A stretch of DNA of 64,000 nt from NCBI RefSeq assembly GCF_007829835.1, contig NZ_VIWP01000002.1, positions 682,001 to 746,000 on the forward strand. Direction: 5' to 3'. The notes below the pieces were generated by a model. The model was not told the DNA's origin. It made no database searches and saw only the letters and a list, made by a program, of their open reading frames with translations. Below are positions 8,339 through 16,882 of the stretch, one piece after another (the first letter of the stretch is position 1; every line of letters begins with the position of its first letter). The position numbers and the translations under genes were made by a program. The DNA is from Neorhizobium alkalisoli (GTDB lineage: Bacteria > Pseudomonadota > Alphaproteobacteria > Rhizobiales > Rhizobiaceae).

Positions 8339-9157
8339 CTACCTTTTCGGCGCCACCAGACAAAAGAACGCCCCCTGCGGATCCGTCGCCTGAACGACAA
8401 AACTGCCGCCGGGGACTTCCATCGGGCCGTTTGCCACCTTGCCGCCTGCCGCTTCGATGCGGCCAACGGCGGCGTCGATCGCGTCGATGTTGAAATAATA
8501 GACCCAGCAGGCGACGGGAACGCCCGGCGGTCTCGTCATCATGCCGCCGATGTCCTGGCCGGCATGGGCGAAGACGCGGTAGGTGCCCATCGGGCCCATG
8601 TCGACAGCGCGCGACAGGGTCCAGCCGAAAACCGTTTCATAGAAGGAAAACGCCTCTTCGCCATCGCCGGCATAAAGCTCGTGCCAGCCGACATTGCCCG
8701 CCGCATTTGGCGCAAGTTCCGGCGGCGGATCCTTTGGCGGGATCGGGGTCATGATGCAGATGACGGCGCCATGCGGATCGGCGACGACGGCAAAACGGCC
8801 AATCTCGGGAATATCCTCCGGCTCGCGCTGGATACGCCCGCCGAGCTCTGAAAACTGGCGCGCGGTCGCATCGACATCATCGACGGCGACATAACCGGTC
8901 CAGTTCGGCGGGATCTTGCCTTCGAGTTCCGGCGGAAAATTCATCATGCCGCCGACGCCGGGGCAATTGTCGCCCTCGCCCATGCCGAACAGGTAATAGG
9001 ACATGCCCGGCATCTGCATTTCGCGCACTTTCCAGCCGACGACCTCGGCATAAAAGCGGCCGCCGGCATCGGTGTCGGTCGTCATCAGCTCGCACCAGAT
9101 GAACTTGCCATGGGTGTCGGAGCGGATGGCGGAGTGGGTCTGCGATGTCTGATCCAT
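8339..9157 (-). CDS. VOC-family protein with two glyoxalase-like domains
   Basis: A 272-residue protein built from two vicinal-oxygen-chelate domains. The first (residues about 15-135) begins FIWCELMTTDTDAGGRFYAEVVGW and the second (about 145-270) begins VGWHELYAGDGEEAFSFYETVFGW. The duplication is plain in the sequence and usual for the bicupin-like VOC proteins of this length; the enzymatic activity is unknown. Three ATG codons stand in a row at the start; the third (9157) is best spaced from AGAGGA. It is the last gene of a likely minus-strand unit with the DUF1579 and DUF899 genes, with gaps of 46 and 36 nt. Confidence 0.88.
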   Translation of the reverse strand: MDQTSQTHSAIRSDTHGKFIWCELMTTDTDAGGRFYAEVVGWKVREMQMPGMSYYLFGMGEGDNCPGVGGMMNFPPELEGKIPPNWTGYVAVDDVDATARQFSELGGRIQREPEDIPEIGRFAVVADPHGAVICIMTPIPPKDPPPELAPNAAGNVGWHELYAGDGEEAFSFYETVFGWTLSRAVDMGPMGTYRVFAHAGQDIGGMMTRPPGVPVACWVYYFNIDAIDAAVGRIEAAGGKVANGPMEVPGGSFVVQATDPQGAFFCLVAPKR

Positions 9158-9203
9158 CATCATTTCCTCTCGTCGGTTGACCGGGCCCTATCGACCCTCG
9201 GTT

Positions 9204-9671
9204 TCATGCCTTGCGGTGGTAATGCGCTTCCATGAACTGTTTCCAGCTGCCGTCCGGCTGTTTTGCGCCCGACGTGAAGGTGCGGTGGTCGTCGCTGAGG
9301 AAACGGATCTGCTCGCGATAATCCGCCATGCCCTCGCCTTCCATGGACGGGCCGGTGGTATAGAGGCTGAGCGTCTTGCCGTCCGGCTCGACCTCGCCGT
9401 CATAGACCCAGAGATTGTCCATCATCGAACCCAGCCAGGTACCGACATATCGGCCCCTGGCCGCATCGAAACCAAGCGTCAGCATGGTCGTTGCCGGGCC
9501 TTCGCCGCCCGGCATGTCGCCGCTGCCCTCGGCAATAAACCAGATGCCGGAGAGCGAGCGGACGGTTTCAACCCAGGGCTTGTCGCTCATTTCCGACGTT
9601 ACATCCCAGCGCCCGACCAGCTTTTCCAGAAAACCATGCTCGGCACGCGGTTTCGCCATGACCATCGTCAT
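9204..9671 (-). CDS. DUF1579-family protein
   Basis: A 155-residue cytosolic protein of the DUF1579 family, an all-beta lipocalin-like fold by family description. Conserved features are EKLVGRWDV near residue 16, the GIWFIAEGSG segment, and the repeating beta-strand pattern through MLTLGFDAARGRYVGTWLGSMMDNLW. No catalytic residues are known. The ATG at 9671 has an excellent GGGAGGAA sequence. It sits between VOC and DUF899 genes in the same orientation; such sets recur in alphaproteobacteria, but no pathway has been assigned. Confidence 0.85.
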   Translation of the reverse strand: MTMVMAKPRAEHGFLEKLVGRWDVTSEMSDKPWVETVRSLSGIWFIAEGSGDMPGGEGPATTMLTLGFDAARGRYVGTWLGSMMDNLWVYDGEVEPDGKTLSLYTTGPSMEGEGMADYREQIRFLSDDHRTFTSGAKQPDGSWKQFMEAHYHRKA

Positions 9672-9707
9672 GTCTTCCTCCCTAATCCGTTACAATTTTA
9701 GGCCGTC

Positions 9708-10463
9708 TCAATGGCAGCAGGATGAACCACCGCTCTCGGCCGGCTTCGGCGCGTATTCGTCATGCCGTTTGACGAAATGCATCGTCTGATCCTCGTTGCG
9801 GCCAAGCGGCGCGCGATCGAGAATCATCAGCGTGCCGATCAGCTCCTCCGGCCCGCGCGCATAACTCGAATAGGTGTGAAATACCTGACCGTCCGCGTCC
9901 TTGTAGAAGGCGGAAAGGCCGGGCAGTTCGTCATGGCCCTGGGCGCGCGGGATGTCGGTGAAATTGTAGCGGATCGTCTCGCCCGACAGATCTTCCGGCG
10001 CAAACGAGACGTGATAATCGAAGTTGAAATCGCTGCCGTTCGAAGACACCCAGGGGAATTTCCAGCCCATACGCTTCCTATAGGCCTCGATCTTGTCGAG
10101 CGGCGCGCGGGAAACGGCGACCCAGGTGACGTCGTGATTGTTGAGATGCGGCAGGGCGCCGTCGACATGGTCGGACAGGAAGGAGCAGCCGACGCAGCCC
10201 GCATCCCAATCCGGCCCGAGCATGAAATGGTAGACGAGCAGCTGGCTGCGGCCCTCGAACAGATCGGCCAGCCGCTTTTTGCCCTGTGGCGTGTCGAAGA
10301 CATAGTGCTTGTCGACCTTGACCCAGGGCAACGCCTGTCTTTCGGCGCGCACCCTGTCGCGTAAATGAGTCTCTTCCTTTTCCAGTAGAAGCAGCCGGCG
10401 ACGTGCCTCCAGCCATTCCTCCTGGCTGACGACCTTGTTCTTCGGTGTCGTGGTGATGTCCAT
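9708..10463 (-). CDS. DUF899-family thioredoxin-like protein
   Basis: A 251-residue protein of the DUF899 family. These have a thioredoxin-like fold, and here the motif GPDWDAGCVGCSFLSDHVD near residues 88-106 carries a CxxC pair (C-V-G-C) in the redox position. The segment ending FHTYSSYARGPEEL near residue 205 is also typical. The C-terminus GGSSCCH adds two further cysteines. Redox function is likely but unproven. The ATG at 10463 follows AGGAGACCGAG. It is the first gene of the minus-strand DUF899-DUF1579-VOC unit; a 520-nt intergenic region separates it from the divergent gcd gene. Confidence 0.88.
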   Translation of the reverse strand: MDITTTPKNKVVSQEEWLEARRRLLLLEKEETHLRDRVRAERQALPWVKVDKHYVFDTPQGKKRLADLFEGRSQLLVYHFMLGPDWDAGCVGCSFLSDHVDGALPHLNNHDVTWVAVSRAPLDKIEAYRKRMGWKFPWVSSNGSDFNFDYHVSFAPEDLSGETIRYNFTDIPRAQGHDELPGLSAFYKDADGQVFHTYSSYARGPEELIGTLMILDRAPLGRNEDQTMHFVKRHDEYAPKPAESGGSSCCH

Positions 10464-10687
10464 CTCGGTCTCCTCTTCCTCGATAGATTGCGTTCATACC
10501 AATACAATCATGGCAGGCTGTCAAATCTGCGGTCGGCCTGCCTTTCGGGCCTGTTTGGGCTTTTCACAAAAGCCCGCGCCGCTGCGAAAAACGGCGGCCC
10601 TCAAGTTGAAGACGTGCGGGGAGAGCGTCATCCGACACATGCCACAAGAATTTTTGTCGCTGCGGTCATTTGTCATCTGACATTTCG

Positions 10688-10714
10688 TTGATCATCAAAC
10701 GATATGTTTATAAT
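10688..10714 (+). promoter_or_regulatory. Candidate gcd promoter
   Basis: TTGATC (10688-10693) and a perfect TATAAT (10709-10714) are separated by 15 bp in a locally AT-rich stretch. If used, transcription would begin near 10721 and leave a leader of about 260 nt before gcd. The spacing is shorter than ideal. Confidence 0.45.
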
Positions 10715-10758
10715 TTTAGAACTTGAAAAATTTCATTTCATGGATTTATAACCCGATC

Positions 10759-10802
10759 CGCAGGGTAATACCTGCGATCCCACAACGCATGGGAGGGCGT
10801 TG
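10759..10802 (+). other. Tandem hairpins in the gcd leader
   Basis: Two consecutive perfect 6-bp hairpins, CGCAGG/CCTGCG (10759-10776, loop GTAATA) and CAACGC/GCGTTG (10783-10802), lie in the 520-nt region between DUF899 and gcd. There is no T-run, so this is not a terminator. They could be part of a regulatory leader RNA; no known riboswitch was recognised. Nothing else was seen in the rest of the interval apart from the promoter-like site. Confidence 0.4.
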
Positions 10803-10983
10803 CGCTGGATTTCCGACAATGCCCGAAAGACACTCCCGATAAGACAATCCATTGTTCTCGGTTCGGTGTCTGCTCGGCTGAATGACGAGGCCCCTGCGCG
10901 ATGTTGTCCAACAAGACCTGCTACAGACCAACGGTTCTCCACTGTCCTTCAGTCGACACTCTCAAAGGAACTGGAAACCACAA

Positions 10984-13413
10984 ATGACCGACACAAAAGG
11001 GGCGCTCCCCCTGATCGCCAGACTATGGCTGATCCTCCTGGGCGCCGTACTCATTCTCGCAGGCCTCTTCTTCGCCATTGGCGGGGGCAAGCTCGCCATG
11101 CTCGGCGGCAGCCTCTACTTCCTGATTGCCGGTATCGGCATCGTCATTTCCGGCCTGCTCGTCATTCTGCGCAAGCCGTCCGGCGCGCTTCTTTTCGGTC
11201 TCGTCACCATCGGCACCGCCATCTGGGCCGTTGCTGATGCCGGTTTCGATTTCTGGCCGCTGATTTCGCGCCTGCTCGCCTTCGGCGTCGGCGCAACCGT
11301 GATCGCGCTGACTTTCCCGCTTCTGCGCAAGGCCGCCGGCCGCAGCCCGGCCACTGTTCCGTCTTTCATTCTCGCTGCCGTGCTGGCCATCGCCTCTGCC
11401 GCAGCTTTTGCCGGCATGTTCGTGCCGCATCCGACCGTTGCCTTTTCCGGCACACCGGAAGCCCTGACGCCGGTCGATCCGGCCAAGGAACAGAAGAACT
11501 GGGCAGCCTATGGCAATACGACCGGCGGCTCGCGTTTTGCCGCGCTCGACCAGATCACCCGCGACAATGTCAAGGATCTGACGGTCGCCTGGACCTACCA
11601 TACCGGCGATACGCCGATCAGCCCCGGCGCCAATGGCGCAGAAGACCAGGAAACGCCGCTGCAGGTCGGCGACCGCGTGTTCCTGTGCACGCCGCATAAC
11701 AATGTCATCGCCATCGATGCCGATACCGGCAAGGAAATCTGGAAGAACGAGATCAACGCAAAGTCGTCCGTCTGGATGCGTTGCCGCGGTCTTGCCTATT
11801 TCGATGCGACCCAGCCGATCGTGCAGCCGACGGCCGACGGCTCGACGCCGGTGCTGCCGGCCACCGTTGCCGAAGGTGCGCTTTGCCAGCGCCGCATCCT
11901 GATGAACACGATCACCGCACAGCTGATCGCGCTCGATGCCGATACCGGCGCCTTCTGCCCGGATTTCGGCGTGAATGGCCGCGTCGACCTGAAGGCCGGC
12001 ATGGGCAATGCGCCCGATCCGCAATATGTTCTGACCGCCCCGCCGACCGTTGCAGGCACCACCGTCATCGTCGGCGGCCGCGTTGCCGACAACGTCCAGA
12101 CCGACATGCCGGGCGGCGTCATGCGCGGCTTCGACGTGATTACCGGCAAGTTCCGCTGGGCTTTCGATCCGGGCAACCCGACCGATCACAGCGAACCGGC
12201 TGACGGCAAAACCTATGCCCGTTCGACGCCGAACAACTGGGCCGGCATGTCTTATGACGCGGCCTCCAACACCGTCTTCATTCCGATGGGCAGCCCGTCC
12301 GTGGATATCTACGGCGTGCCGCGCACCCCGCTGGAGCACAAATACGGCGCTTCCATGCTGGCGCTGGACGCTTCGACCGGCAATGAGAAGTGGGTCTACC
12401 AGACCGTCCATAACGACCTCTGGGATTTCGACGTGCCGATGCAGCCGTCGTTCATCGACTTCCCGAAGGCCGATGGAACGACCGTTCCGGCGCTCGTCTT
12501 CGGCACCAAGGCCGGCCAGATCTGGGTGCTTGACCGCGCCACCGGCCAGTCGCTGACCAAGGTGGAAGAAGTTCCGGTCAAGCCGGGCAATATTCCGAAC
12601 GAGCCTTATTCCCCGACCCAGCCAAAATCTGTCGGCATGCCGCAGATCGGCGCTGAAACGCTGACCGAAAGCGACATGTGGGGTGCCACCCCGTTCGACC
12701 AGCTTCTGTGCCGCATCGCCTTCAAGGGCATGCGTTATGACGGCCTCTACACCGTGCCGGACACGACGCTGTCGCTTGCCTATCCAGGTTCGCTCGGCGG
12801 CATGAACTGGGGCGGTCTTTCCACCGACCCGGTGACCAACACGATCTTCGTCAACGACATGCGCCTTGGCCTGTGGAGCCGGATGATCCCGGCCGCACCG
12901 AGCGACAAGGTCGCTTCGGGTGGCGAATCGGTCAATACCGGCATGGGCATCGTTCCGATGAAGGGCACGCCCTATGCGGTCGACAAGAACCGCTTCCTGT
13001 CGGCACTCGGCATTCCCTGCCAGAAGCCGCCTTTCGGTACGATGACTGCGATCGACATGAAGACGCAGAAGATCAAATGGCAGGTTCCGGTCGGTACCGT
13101 CCAGGATACCGGTCCGCTCGGCATCAAGATGGGCATGCAGATGCCGATCGGCATGCCGACGCTCGGCGGCACGCTCGCCACCCAGGGCGGCCTCGTCTTC
13201 ATCGCCGGCACCCAGGACTATTACCTGCGCGCCTTCGATTCATCGACCGGCAAGGAAGTCTGGAAAGCCCGCATGCCGGTCGGCAGCCAGGGCGGCCCGA
13301 TGACCTACAAGTCGCCGAAATCAGGCAAACAGTATGTCGTCATCTCCGCCGGCGGCGGCCGCAACTCGCCCGACCGCGGCGACTATGTGATCGCCTACGC
13401 ACTGCCGAAGTGA
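10984..13413 (+). CDS. gcd: Membrane-bound PQQ-dependent glucose dehydrogenase
   Basis: About 809 residues; E. coli Gcd is of similar size. The enzyme oxidises glucose to gluconolactone in the periplasm, passing electrons to ubiquinone, and in rhizobia supports mineral phosphate solubilisation. Five N-terminal transmembrane helices (residues about 5-140) anchor an eight-bladed PQQ propeller, with the entry segment NWAAYGNTTGGSRFAALDQI and tryptophan-docking repeats. Typical marks are WTYHTGD, HNDLWDFDVP and GGRNSPDRGDYVIAYALP at the end. Start: ATG at 10984 opening with MTDTKGALPLIARLW; 34 upstream codons are open but do not look like the family. PQQ synthesis genes are not in the window. A strong terminator follows. 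Confidence 0.95.
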   Translation: MTDTKGALPLIARLWLILLGAVLILAGLFFAIGGGKLAMLGGSLYFLIAGIGIVISGLLVILRKPSGALLFGLVTIGTAIWAVADAGFDFWPLISRLLAFGVGATVIALTFPLLRKAAGRSPATVPSFILAAVLAIASAAAFAGMFVPHPTVAFSGTPEALTPVDPAKEQKNWAAYGNTTGGSRFAALDQITRDNVKDLTVAWTYHTGDTPISPGANGAEDQETPLQVGDRVFLCTPHNNVIAIDADTGKEIWKNEINAKSSVWMRCRGLAYFDATQPIVQPTADGSTPVLPATVAEGALCQRRILMNTITAQLIALDADTGAFCPDFGVNGRVDLKAGMGNAPDPQYVLTAPPTVAGTTVIVGGRVADNVQTDMPGGVMRGFDVITGKFRWAFDPGNPTDHSEPADGKTYARSTPNNWAGMSYDAASNTVFIPMGSPSVDIYGVPRTPLEHKYGASMLALDASTGNEKWVYQTVHNDLWDFDVPMQPSFIDFPKADGTTVPALVFGTKAGQIWVLDRATGQSLTKVEEVPVKPGNIPNEPYSPTQPKSVGMPQIGAETLTESDMWGATPFDQLLCRIAFKGMRYDGLYTVPDTTLSLAYPGSLGGMNWGGLSTDPVTNTIFVNDMRLGLWSRMIPAAPSDKVASGGESVNTGMGIVPMKGTPYAVDKNRFLSALGIPCQKPPFGTMTAIDMKTQKIKWQVPVGTVQDTGPLGIKMGMQMPIGMPTLGGTLATQGGLVFIAGTQDYYLRAFDSSTGKEVWKARMPVGSQGGPMTYKSPKSGKQYVVISAGGGRNSPDRGDYVIAYALPK

Positions 13414-13438
13414 CCGGCCAAGACTGAGAGAACAAGGA

Positions 13439-13470
13439 AATGCCCGGTGATGAGCCGGGCATTTTCGTTT
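13439..13470 (+). terminator. Rho-independent terminator of gcd
   Basis: A perfect 9-bp stem AATGCCCGG/CCGGGCATT (13439-13463) with a 7-nt loop is followed by TTCGTTT. It lies 26 nt after the gcd stop, with the convergent gene ending at 13496. Confidence 0.85.
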
Positions 13471-13495
13471 CTGGGGGACCAGAAGAGCAGCCGGC

Positions 13496-13873
13496 TCAAT
13501 CGGTTTCGCGGATATCGAAGCGGGCGACCTTGCCGCTTCTGATCGTGAAGACATGGAAAACGGTCTTGTCCTTCAGGCCCTGCACCTCCCCTCCGAGCGG
13601 ATTGCCGTCCAGATCGAAAAGCTTCTGGATCACTTCCACGGCAAGCACCCCGCCCTCCTCCGGCTTGAACGCGACCGGCTCGACATGCGGGCTGACGAGC
13701 GCCCATTGCCGCGTCCAGTAATCCCGAATGGCGTCCAGCCCATGAACATGGCCGCCTTCCATGCCATTGGCCCAGGCGACGTCATCGGACAGCGCGGCAA
13801 GCACGCCGTCGATATCCCGCGCATTAAAACGCTCGTAGAGATGGTTGATCAGCTGAATCTGGTTTTCGGACAT
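13496..13873 (-). CDS. SnoaL-like / NTF2-fold protein
   Basis: A 125-residue single-domain protein of the SnoaL-like (nuclear transport factor 2) superfamily. It opens with IQLINHLYERFNARDIDGVLAALSDDVAW, the usual first helix pair and strand, followed by the DYWTRQWALVSPHVEP and FHVFTIRSGKVARFDI strands. Members include isomerases and hydrolases of small metabolites; no specific activity can be assigned. Start: ATG at 13873 with GAGGAAA upstream; 22 upstream codons look non-coding. It is divergent from a MarR regulator across a near-perfect palindrome. Confidence 0.85.
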   Translation of the reverse strand: MSENQIQLINHLYERFNARDIDGVLAALSDDVAWANGMEGGHVHGLDAIRDYWTRQWALVSPHVEPVAFKPEEGGVLAVEVIQKLFDLDGNPLGGEVQGLKDKTVFHVFTIRSGKVARFDIRETD

Positions 13874-13943
13874 GAGATTTCCTCGATATCGTTTTCGAAC
13901 GTCTTCAAGCCGGCAAGCCGAGCTTGATCGGCGTTTCATGTAA

Positions 13944-13963
13944 ATATATATGTACGTATATAT
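13944..13963. promoter_or_regulatory. Candidate MarR operator
   Basis: A 20-bp near-palindrome centred on GTAC (ATATATATGTACGTATATAT) has only one mismatched pair. It lies between the SnoaL-like gene and the divergent MarR gene, 35 nt before the MarR start. Length and position fit a MarR dimer site that would control both genes. Confidence 0.6.
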
Positions 13964-13997
13964 CTAGGCGTCAACGGCGAAAACAAGGACCGATCCG

Positions 13998-14459
13998 ATG
14001 AAAGAAGACGTGCTGTCGACACCGGGGCATCTGATCAGCCTGGCTGCACGCGGCTTCGCGCGGCTGAGCGAGGCGCGGCTGAAACCGCTCGGTTTCGGCG
14101 TTGGCCAGTTGCCGGTGCTGGTGGCGCTTGGTGAAGGAAAGGCGAGCACGCAGCGTGATCTCGCCCGTTTCGCAAAGGTGGAACAGCCGCCAATGGCGCA
14201 GATGCTGTCGCGCATGGAGCGGGATGGGCTGATCAGCCGGACACCGGACCCGGCCGATGGCCGCAGCAGCAGGGTGGAACTGACTGCAGCCGCGCGGGAA
14301 AAGATGCCTGAAGCGATAACGACCCTGTTTCAGGGCAATCGCGAGGCGCTGGACGGATTTTCGGATGAAGAGGCGGCACAGTTCGTCCAGTTCCTGCAAC
14401 GCGTGATCGACAATCTGGACCGGATCGCCGGTACCGAGACGGGGCCGCAGCATCCGTGA
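13998..14459 (+). CDS. MarR-family transcriptional regulator
   Basis: A 153-residue winged-helix regulator. The recognition region is STQRDLARFAKVEQPPMAQMLSRMERDGLI (residues about 50-80), followed by the wing RTPDPADGRSSRVELTAAAR. An AAGGA sequence precedes the ATG. Divergence from the SnoaL-like gene and the palindrome between them suggest a local repressor that releases on binding a small ligand; the ligand is unknown. It converges on the SDR gene at 14545-15294. Confidence 0.88.
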   Translation: MKEDVLSTPGHLISLAARGFARLSEARLKPLGFGVGQLPVLVALGEGKASTQRDLARFAKVEQPPMAQMLSRMERDGLISRTPDPADGRSSRVELTAAAREKMPEAITTLFQGNREALDGFSDEEAAQFVQFLQRVIDNLDRIAGTETGPQHP

Positions 14460-14544
14460 CCCACGTTGCGGGTCGTCACTTTTCGCCCGTTTCTCGCGTG
14501 AATGGGAGCCGCTTGGCAAAGCGGCTCCGGTGATGTCAGGCAGC

Positions 14545-15294
14545 TTAAACCTGCGCCCAGCCGCCATCCACCGTCAGTTCGACACCGGTGATGAACTCGC
14601 TGTCATCGGAAGCGAGGAAAAGCACCGATTTAGCAATCTCTTCGCTCGTCCCCATCCGGCCGAGTGGCGTATGGGCGGTCGCCTGACTGGTCATTTCGGC
14701 GATCATCGCGTCGCTAAACCCGGTCCGCTGCATGACGCCGGTATCGATGTAACCCGGCGCCAGCGCGTTGATGCGAATGCCCTTCGGACCGTATTCGGCG
14801 GTCAGCGAGCGCGCCAGAGAACGGAGCGCTGCCTTCGTCGCGGAATAGACGGAAAAGCCGGCCGTGCCGCGCACACCCTGGATCGAGGTATTGAGAATGA
14901 TCGAGCCACCGGCCGTCATCAGCGGAATGAGCTTCTGGACGCTGAAGAACGTGCCCTTGAAATTGATGCCGACCGTGAAATCGAAATCCTCCTCACTCAC
15001 CTCTTCGAAAGACAGGGGCCTTGCACCGCCCGCATTGGCAAACAGGATATCGAGACGGCCGTAGCGCTGCTCGATATGCGCTCTCAGCGCCTCGAGGTCC
15101 GAAAATTTCGAAATGTCGCTGCGGACCGCGTCGATATCCGGGCCGATTGCCGCGACGGCGGCATCGAGCGATACCTGATCGCGGCCGGTGATGATGACCC
15201 TGGCGCCCTCTTCGGCCAGCAGCCTTGCGGTTGCGAGCCCCATGCCGAGGCTGCCGCCGGTGACGAGGGCGATCTTTCCATCCAGTTTTGCCAT
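14545..15294 (-). CDS. SDR-family oxidoreductase
   Basis: A 249-residue classical SDR. The Rossmann motif is VTGGSLGMGLATA (residues about 11-23), followed by FANAGGARP near 85, a catalytic Ser in LNTSIQG, and YSATKAALRSLA (Tyr/Lys). It closes with the SPS-type ending GVELTVDGGW. The ATG at 15294 is preceded by AAGGATAAAATC; longer upstream reading frames overlap the LysR gene and do not match the family. The LysR gene 128 nt upstream on the same strand may regulate it or be transcribed with it. Confidence 0.9.
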   Translation of the reverse strand: MAKLDGKIALVTGGSLGMGLATARLLAEEGARVIITGRDQVSLDAAVAAIGPDIDAVRSDISKFSDLEALRAHIEQRYGRLDILFANAGGARPLSFEEVSEEDFDFTVGINFKGTFFSVQKLIPLMTAGGSIILNTSIQGVRGTAGFSVYSATKAALRSLARSLTAEYGPKGIRINALAPGYIDTGVMQRTGFSDAMIAEMTSQATAHTPLGRMGTSEEIAKSVLFLASDDSEFITGVELTVDGGWAQV

Positions 15295-15422
15295 GATTTT
15301 ATCCTTCCATCCTGTGCTGCGGGAGTGCAGCCATGGGCAGGATCTAATCAACGCTCCGGCCTCGCCGTAGGCGGGGCAACGGACTAGTATCCATTCCGGC
15401 AGGGAATGGATGTGAAAGGCGC

Positions 15423-16343
15423 CTATGGTTTTGGGCGCGATCCGGAACGCAGGGCGGGCTCTTCCGCACAGATATCGGCAAGGAAATCGGCAACGACGCG
15501 AAACCGCTCCGGCATGCGCCGGCCGCTGACGCAAATGACATGAATGGGCGACGGATCGGGCGCAAAATCCTCCAGCAGCGGCACGACGTTTCCGGCCCTG
15601 ATATCCGCCTCCAGCATGGCCCGCCCGGTATACCCGATGCCGAGACCGGCAAGGATGGCGGCGCGCTGGTCCTCGACATCATTGGAGCGGAGATTGCCTT
15701 CCGGCTCGACCAGAAAAGGACCGCCGGGACTGTTGAATTTCCAGGCCTGCGTTGCCCCTTGCGTCTGGCCGGCGATCAGGTTGTGGTCGCGCAGGTCTGC
15801 CGGCGTCAGAGGCATTCCGTGCCGCTCGATATAGGCGGGCGTGGCGGCGACCATCATGTGCAGATCGCCGATTTTTCGCGCTATCAGCGCGGAATCGCTG
15901 AGAGGCCCGACCCGGAGCGCCATATCCAGCCCTTCCCGCACCAGATCGACACGGCGTTCGGCAAGAGAGATATCCAGCGAAAGATCCGGGTAGCGGGCAA
16001 AAAAGCCCGGCAGTCTTGGAATGATATACATGCGCCCGAGCGCCGGCGGTGTTGCCAGACGCGCGATGCCCGCCGGAGTGATGCCGCTTCGACCGATCCG
16101 CCCTTCGGCCTCATCGAGGTCGGCGAGGATCTTTATCGCGGAATCATAAAAATCCTGGCCGGCCGCAGTGGGATTGAGACCTCGCGAGGTGCGACTGAGA
16201 AGCTGCGATCCGAGGCGCAGTTCCAGGGCGGCAATCTGCTTGCTGACTGCCGGCTGGCCAAGGCCAAGCTCGCGGCCGGCGCGGGTAAAACTGCCGCTTT
16301 CCACGACGCGGACAAAGAGCTGTAATGACGAAAAGCGATCCAT
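15423..16343 (-). CDS. LysR-family transcriptional regulator
   Basis: A 306-residue LTTR with the classic opening MDRFSSLQLFVRVVESGSFTRAGRELG and HTH helix LGQPAVSKQIAALE. The effector-binding domain runs from about residue 90 to 300. The ATG at 16343 has GAAGGGA 9 nt upstream, better placed than the ATG at 16352. It is of the CrgA/DsdC-like group that often controls a neighbouring reductase; here the SDR gene downstream on the same strand is the likely target. Confidence 0.9.
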   Translation of the reverse strand: MDRFSSLQLFVRVVESGSFTRAGRELGLGQPAVSKQIAALELRLGSQLLSRTSRGLNPTAAGQDFYDSAIKILADLDEAEGRIGRSGITPAGIARLATPPALGRMYIIPRLPGFFARYPDLSLDISLAERRVDLVREGLDMALRVGPLSDSALIARKIGDLHMMVAATPAYIERHGMPLTPADLRDHNLIAGQTQGATQAWKFNSPGGPFLVEPEGNLRSNDVEDQRAAILAGLGIGYTGRAMLEADIRAGNVVPLLEDFAPDPSPIHVICVSGRRMPERFRVVADFLADICAEEPALRSGSRPKP

Positions 16344-16456
16344 AATAGCCATTCCCTTCGGGAATAGCGTTGCCAGCTTTTTGTGCCGACCTCAACCGCG
16401 TTTTGTGAGCAAGGCGCACCCATCTTCGCGGCGATGCGCCTTGCTGCTTGCCCTCT

Positions 16457-16882
16457 TCAGCCGAGCATTGTTTCGAGATTGCCCAGAATGGCGGTCCAGC
16501 CGCCGATATGGCCGTCGCGCGCCTCGATGCTGCGGAATTTGACCTGGCGCAGGGTCAGTTCCGTCGTGCCGGCATCGATCTCGGCAAAATCGATCGTCAC
16601 GACGCTGTCGTCCAGCGAATAGGGCGATTCCCAGGTGAAGGAGAGATGTTGGTGCGGATCGACCGCCAGATAGGTGCCGCCATGGGGGATTTCCTTGTCG
16701 CCGGCAAACATCACGATGGAAAACCGGCCGCCCTTGACGGGATCGGTGGAGGTACGCGACGGCGGGCCGCCGGAGGGTGTGCGCATGAAGGCCGCAAGGG
16801 TTTCCGGCGAGAGCCAGGCCTGAAATACTTTTGCACGCGGAGCGGCGATCTTGCGGGTGACCGTCAGTTCAAGTTCACTCAT
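16457..16882 (-). CDS. SRPBCC / AHSA1-domain protein
   Basis: A 141-residue protein with a START-like hydrophobic pocket fold of the AHSA1 (activator of Hsp90 ATPase-like) type. It shows ELELTVTRKIAAPRAKVFQAWLSPETLAAF at the start and the ending GGWTAILGNLETML, which matches the C-terminal helix of the family. It overlaps the upstream ArsR gene by 8 nt (16875-16882), so the two are translationally coupled. ArsR/SRPBCC pairs are common; the ligand is unknown and Hsp90 function is not implied. Confidence 0.88.
   Translation of the reverse strand: MSELELTVTRKIAAPRAKVFQAWLSPETLAAFMRTPSGGPPSRTSTDPVKGGRFSIVMFAGDKEIPHGGTYLAVDPHQHLSFTWESPYSLDDSVVTIDFAEIDAGTTELTLRQVKFRSIEARDGHIGGWTAILGNLETMLG

Noticed and set aside
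11023..12411. 462-codon minus-strand frame opposite gcd
   Set aside because: Composition is typical of an antisense shadow, with no family match.
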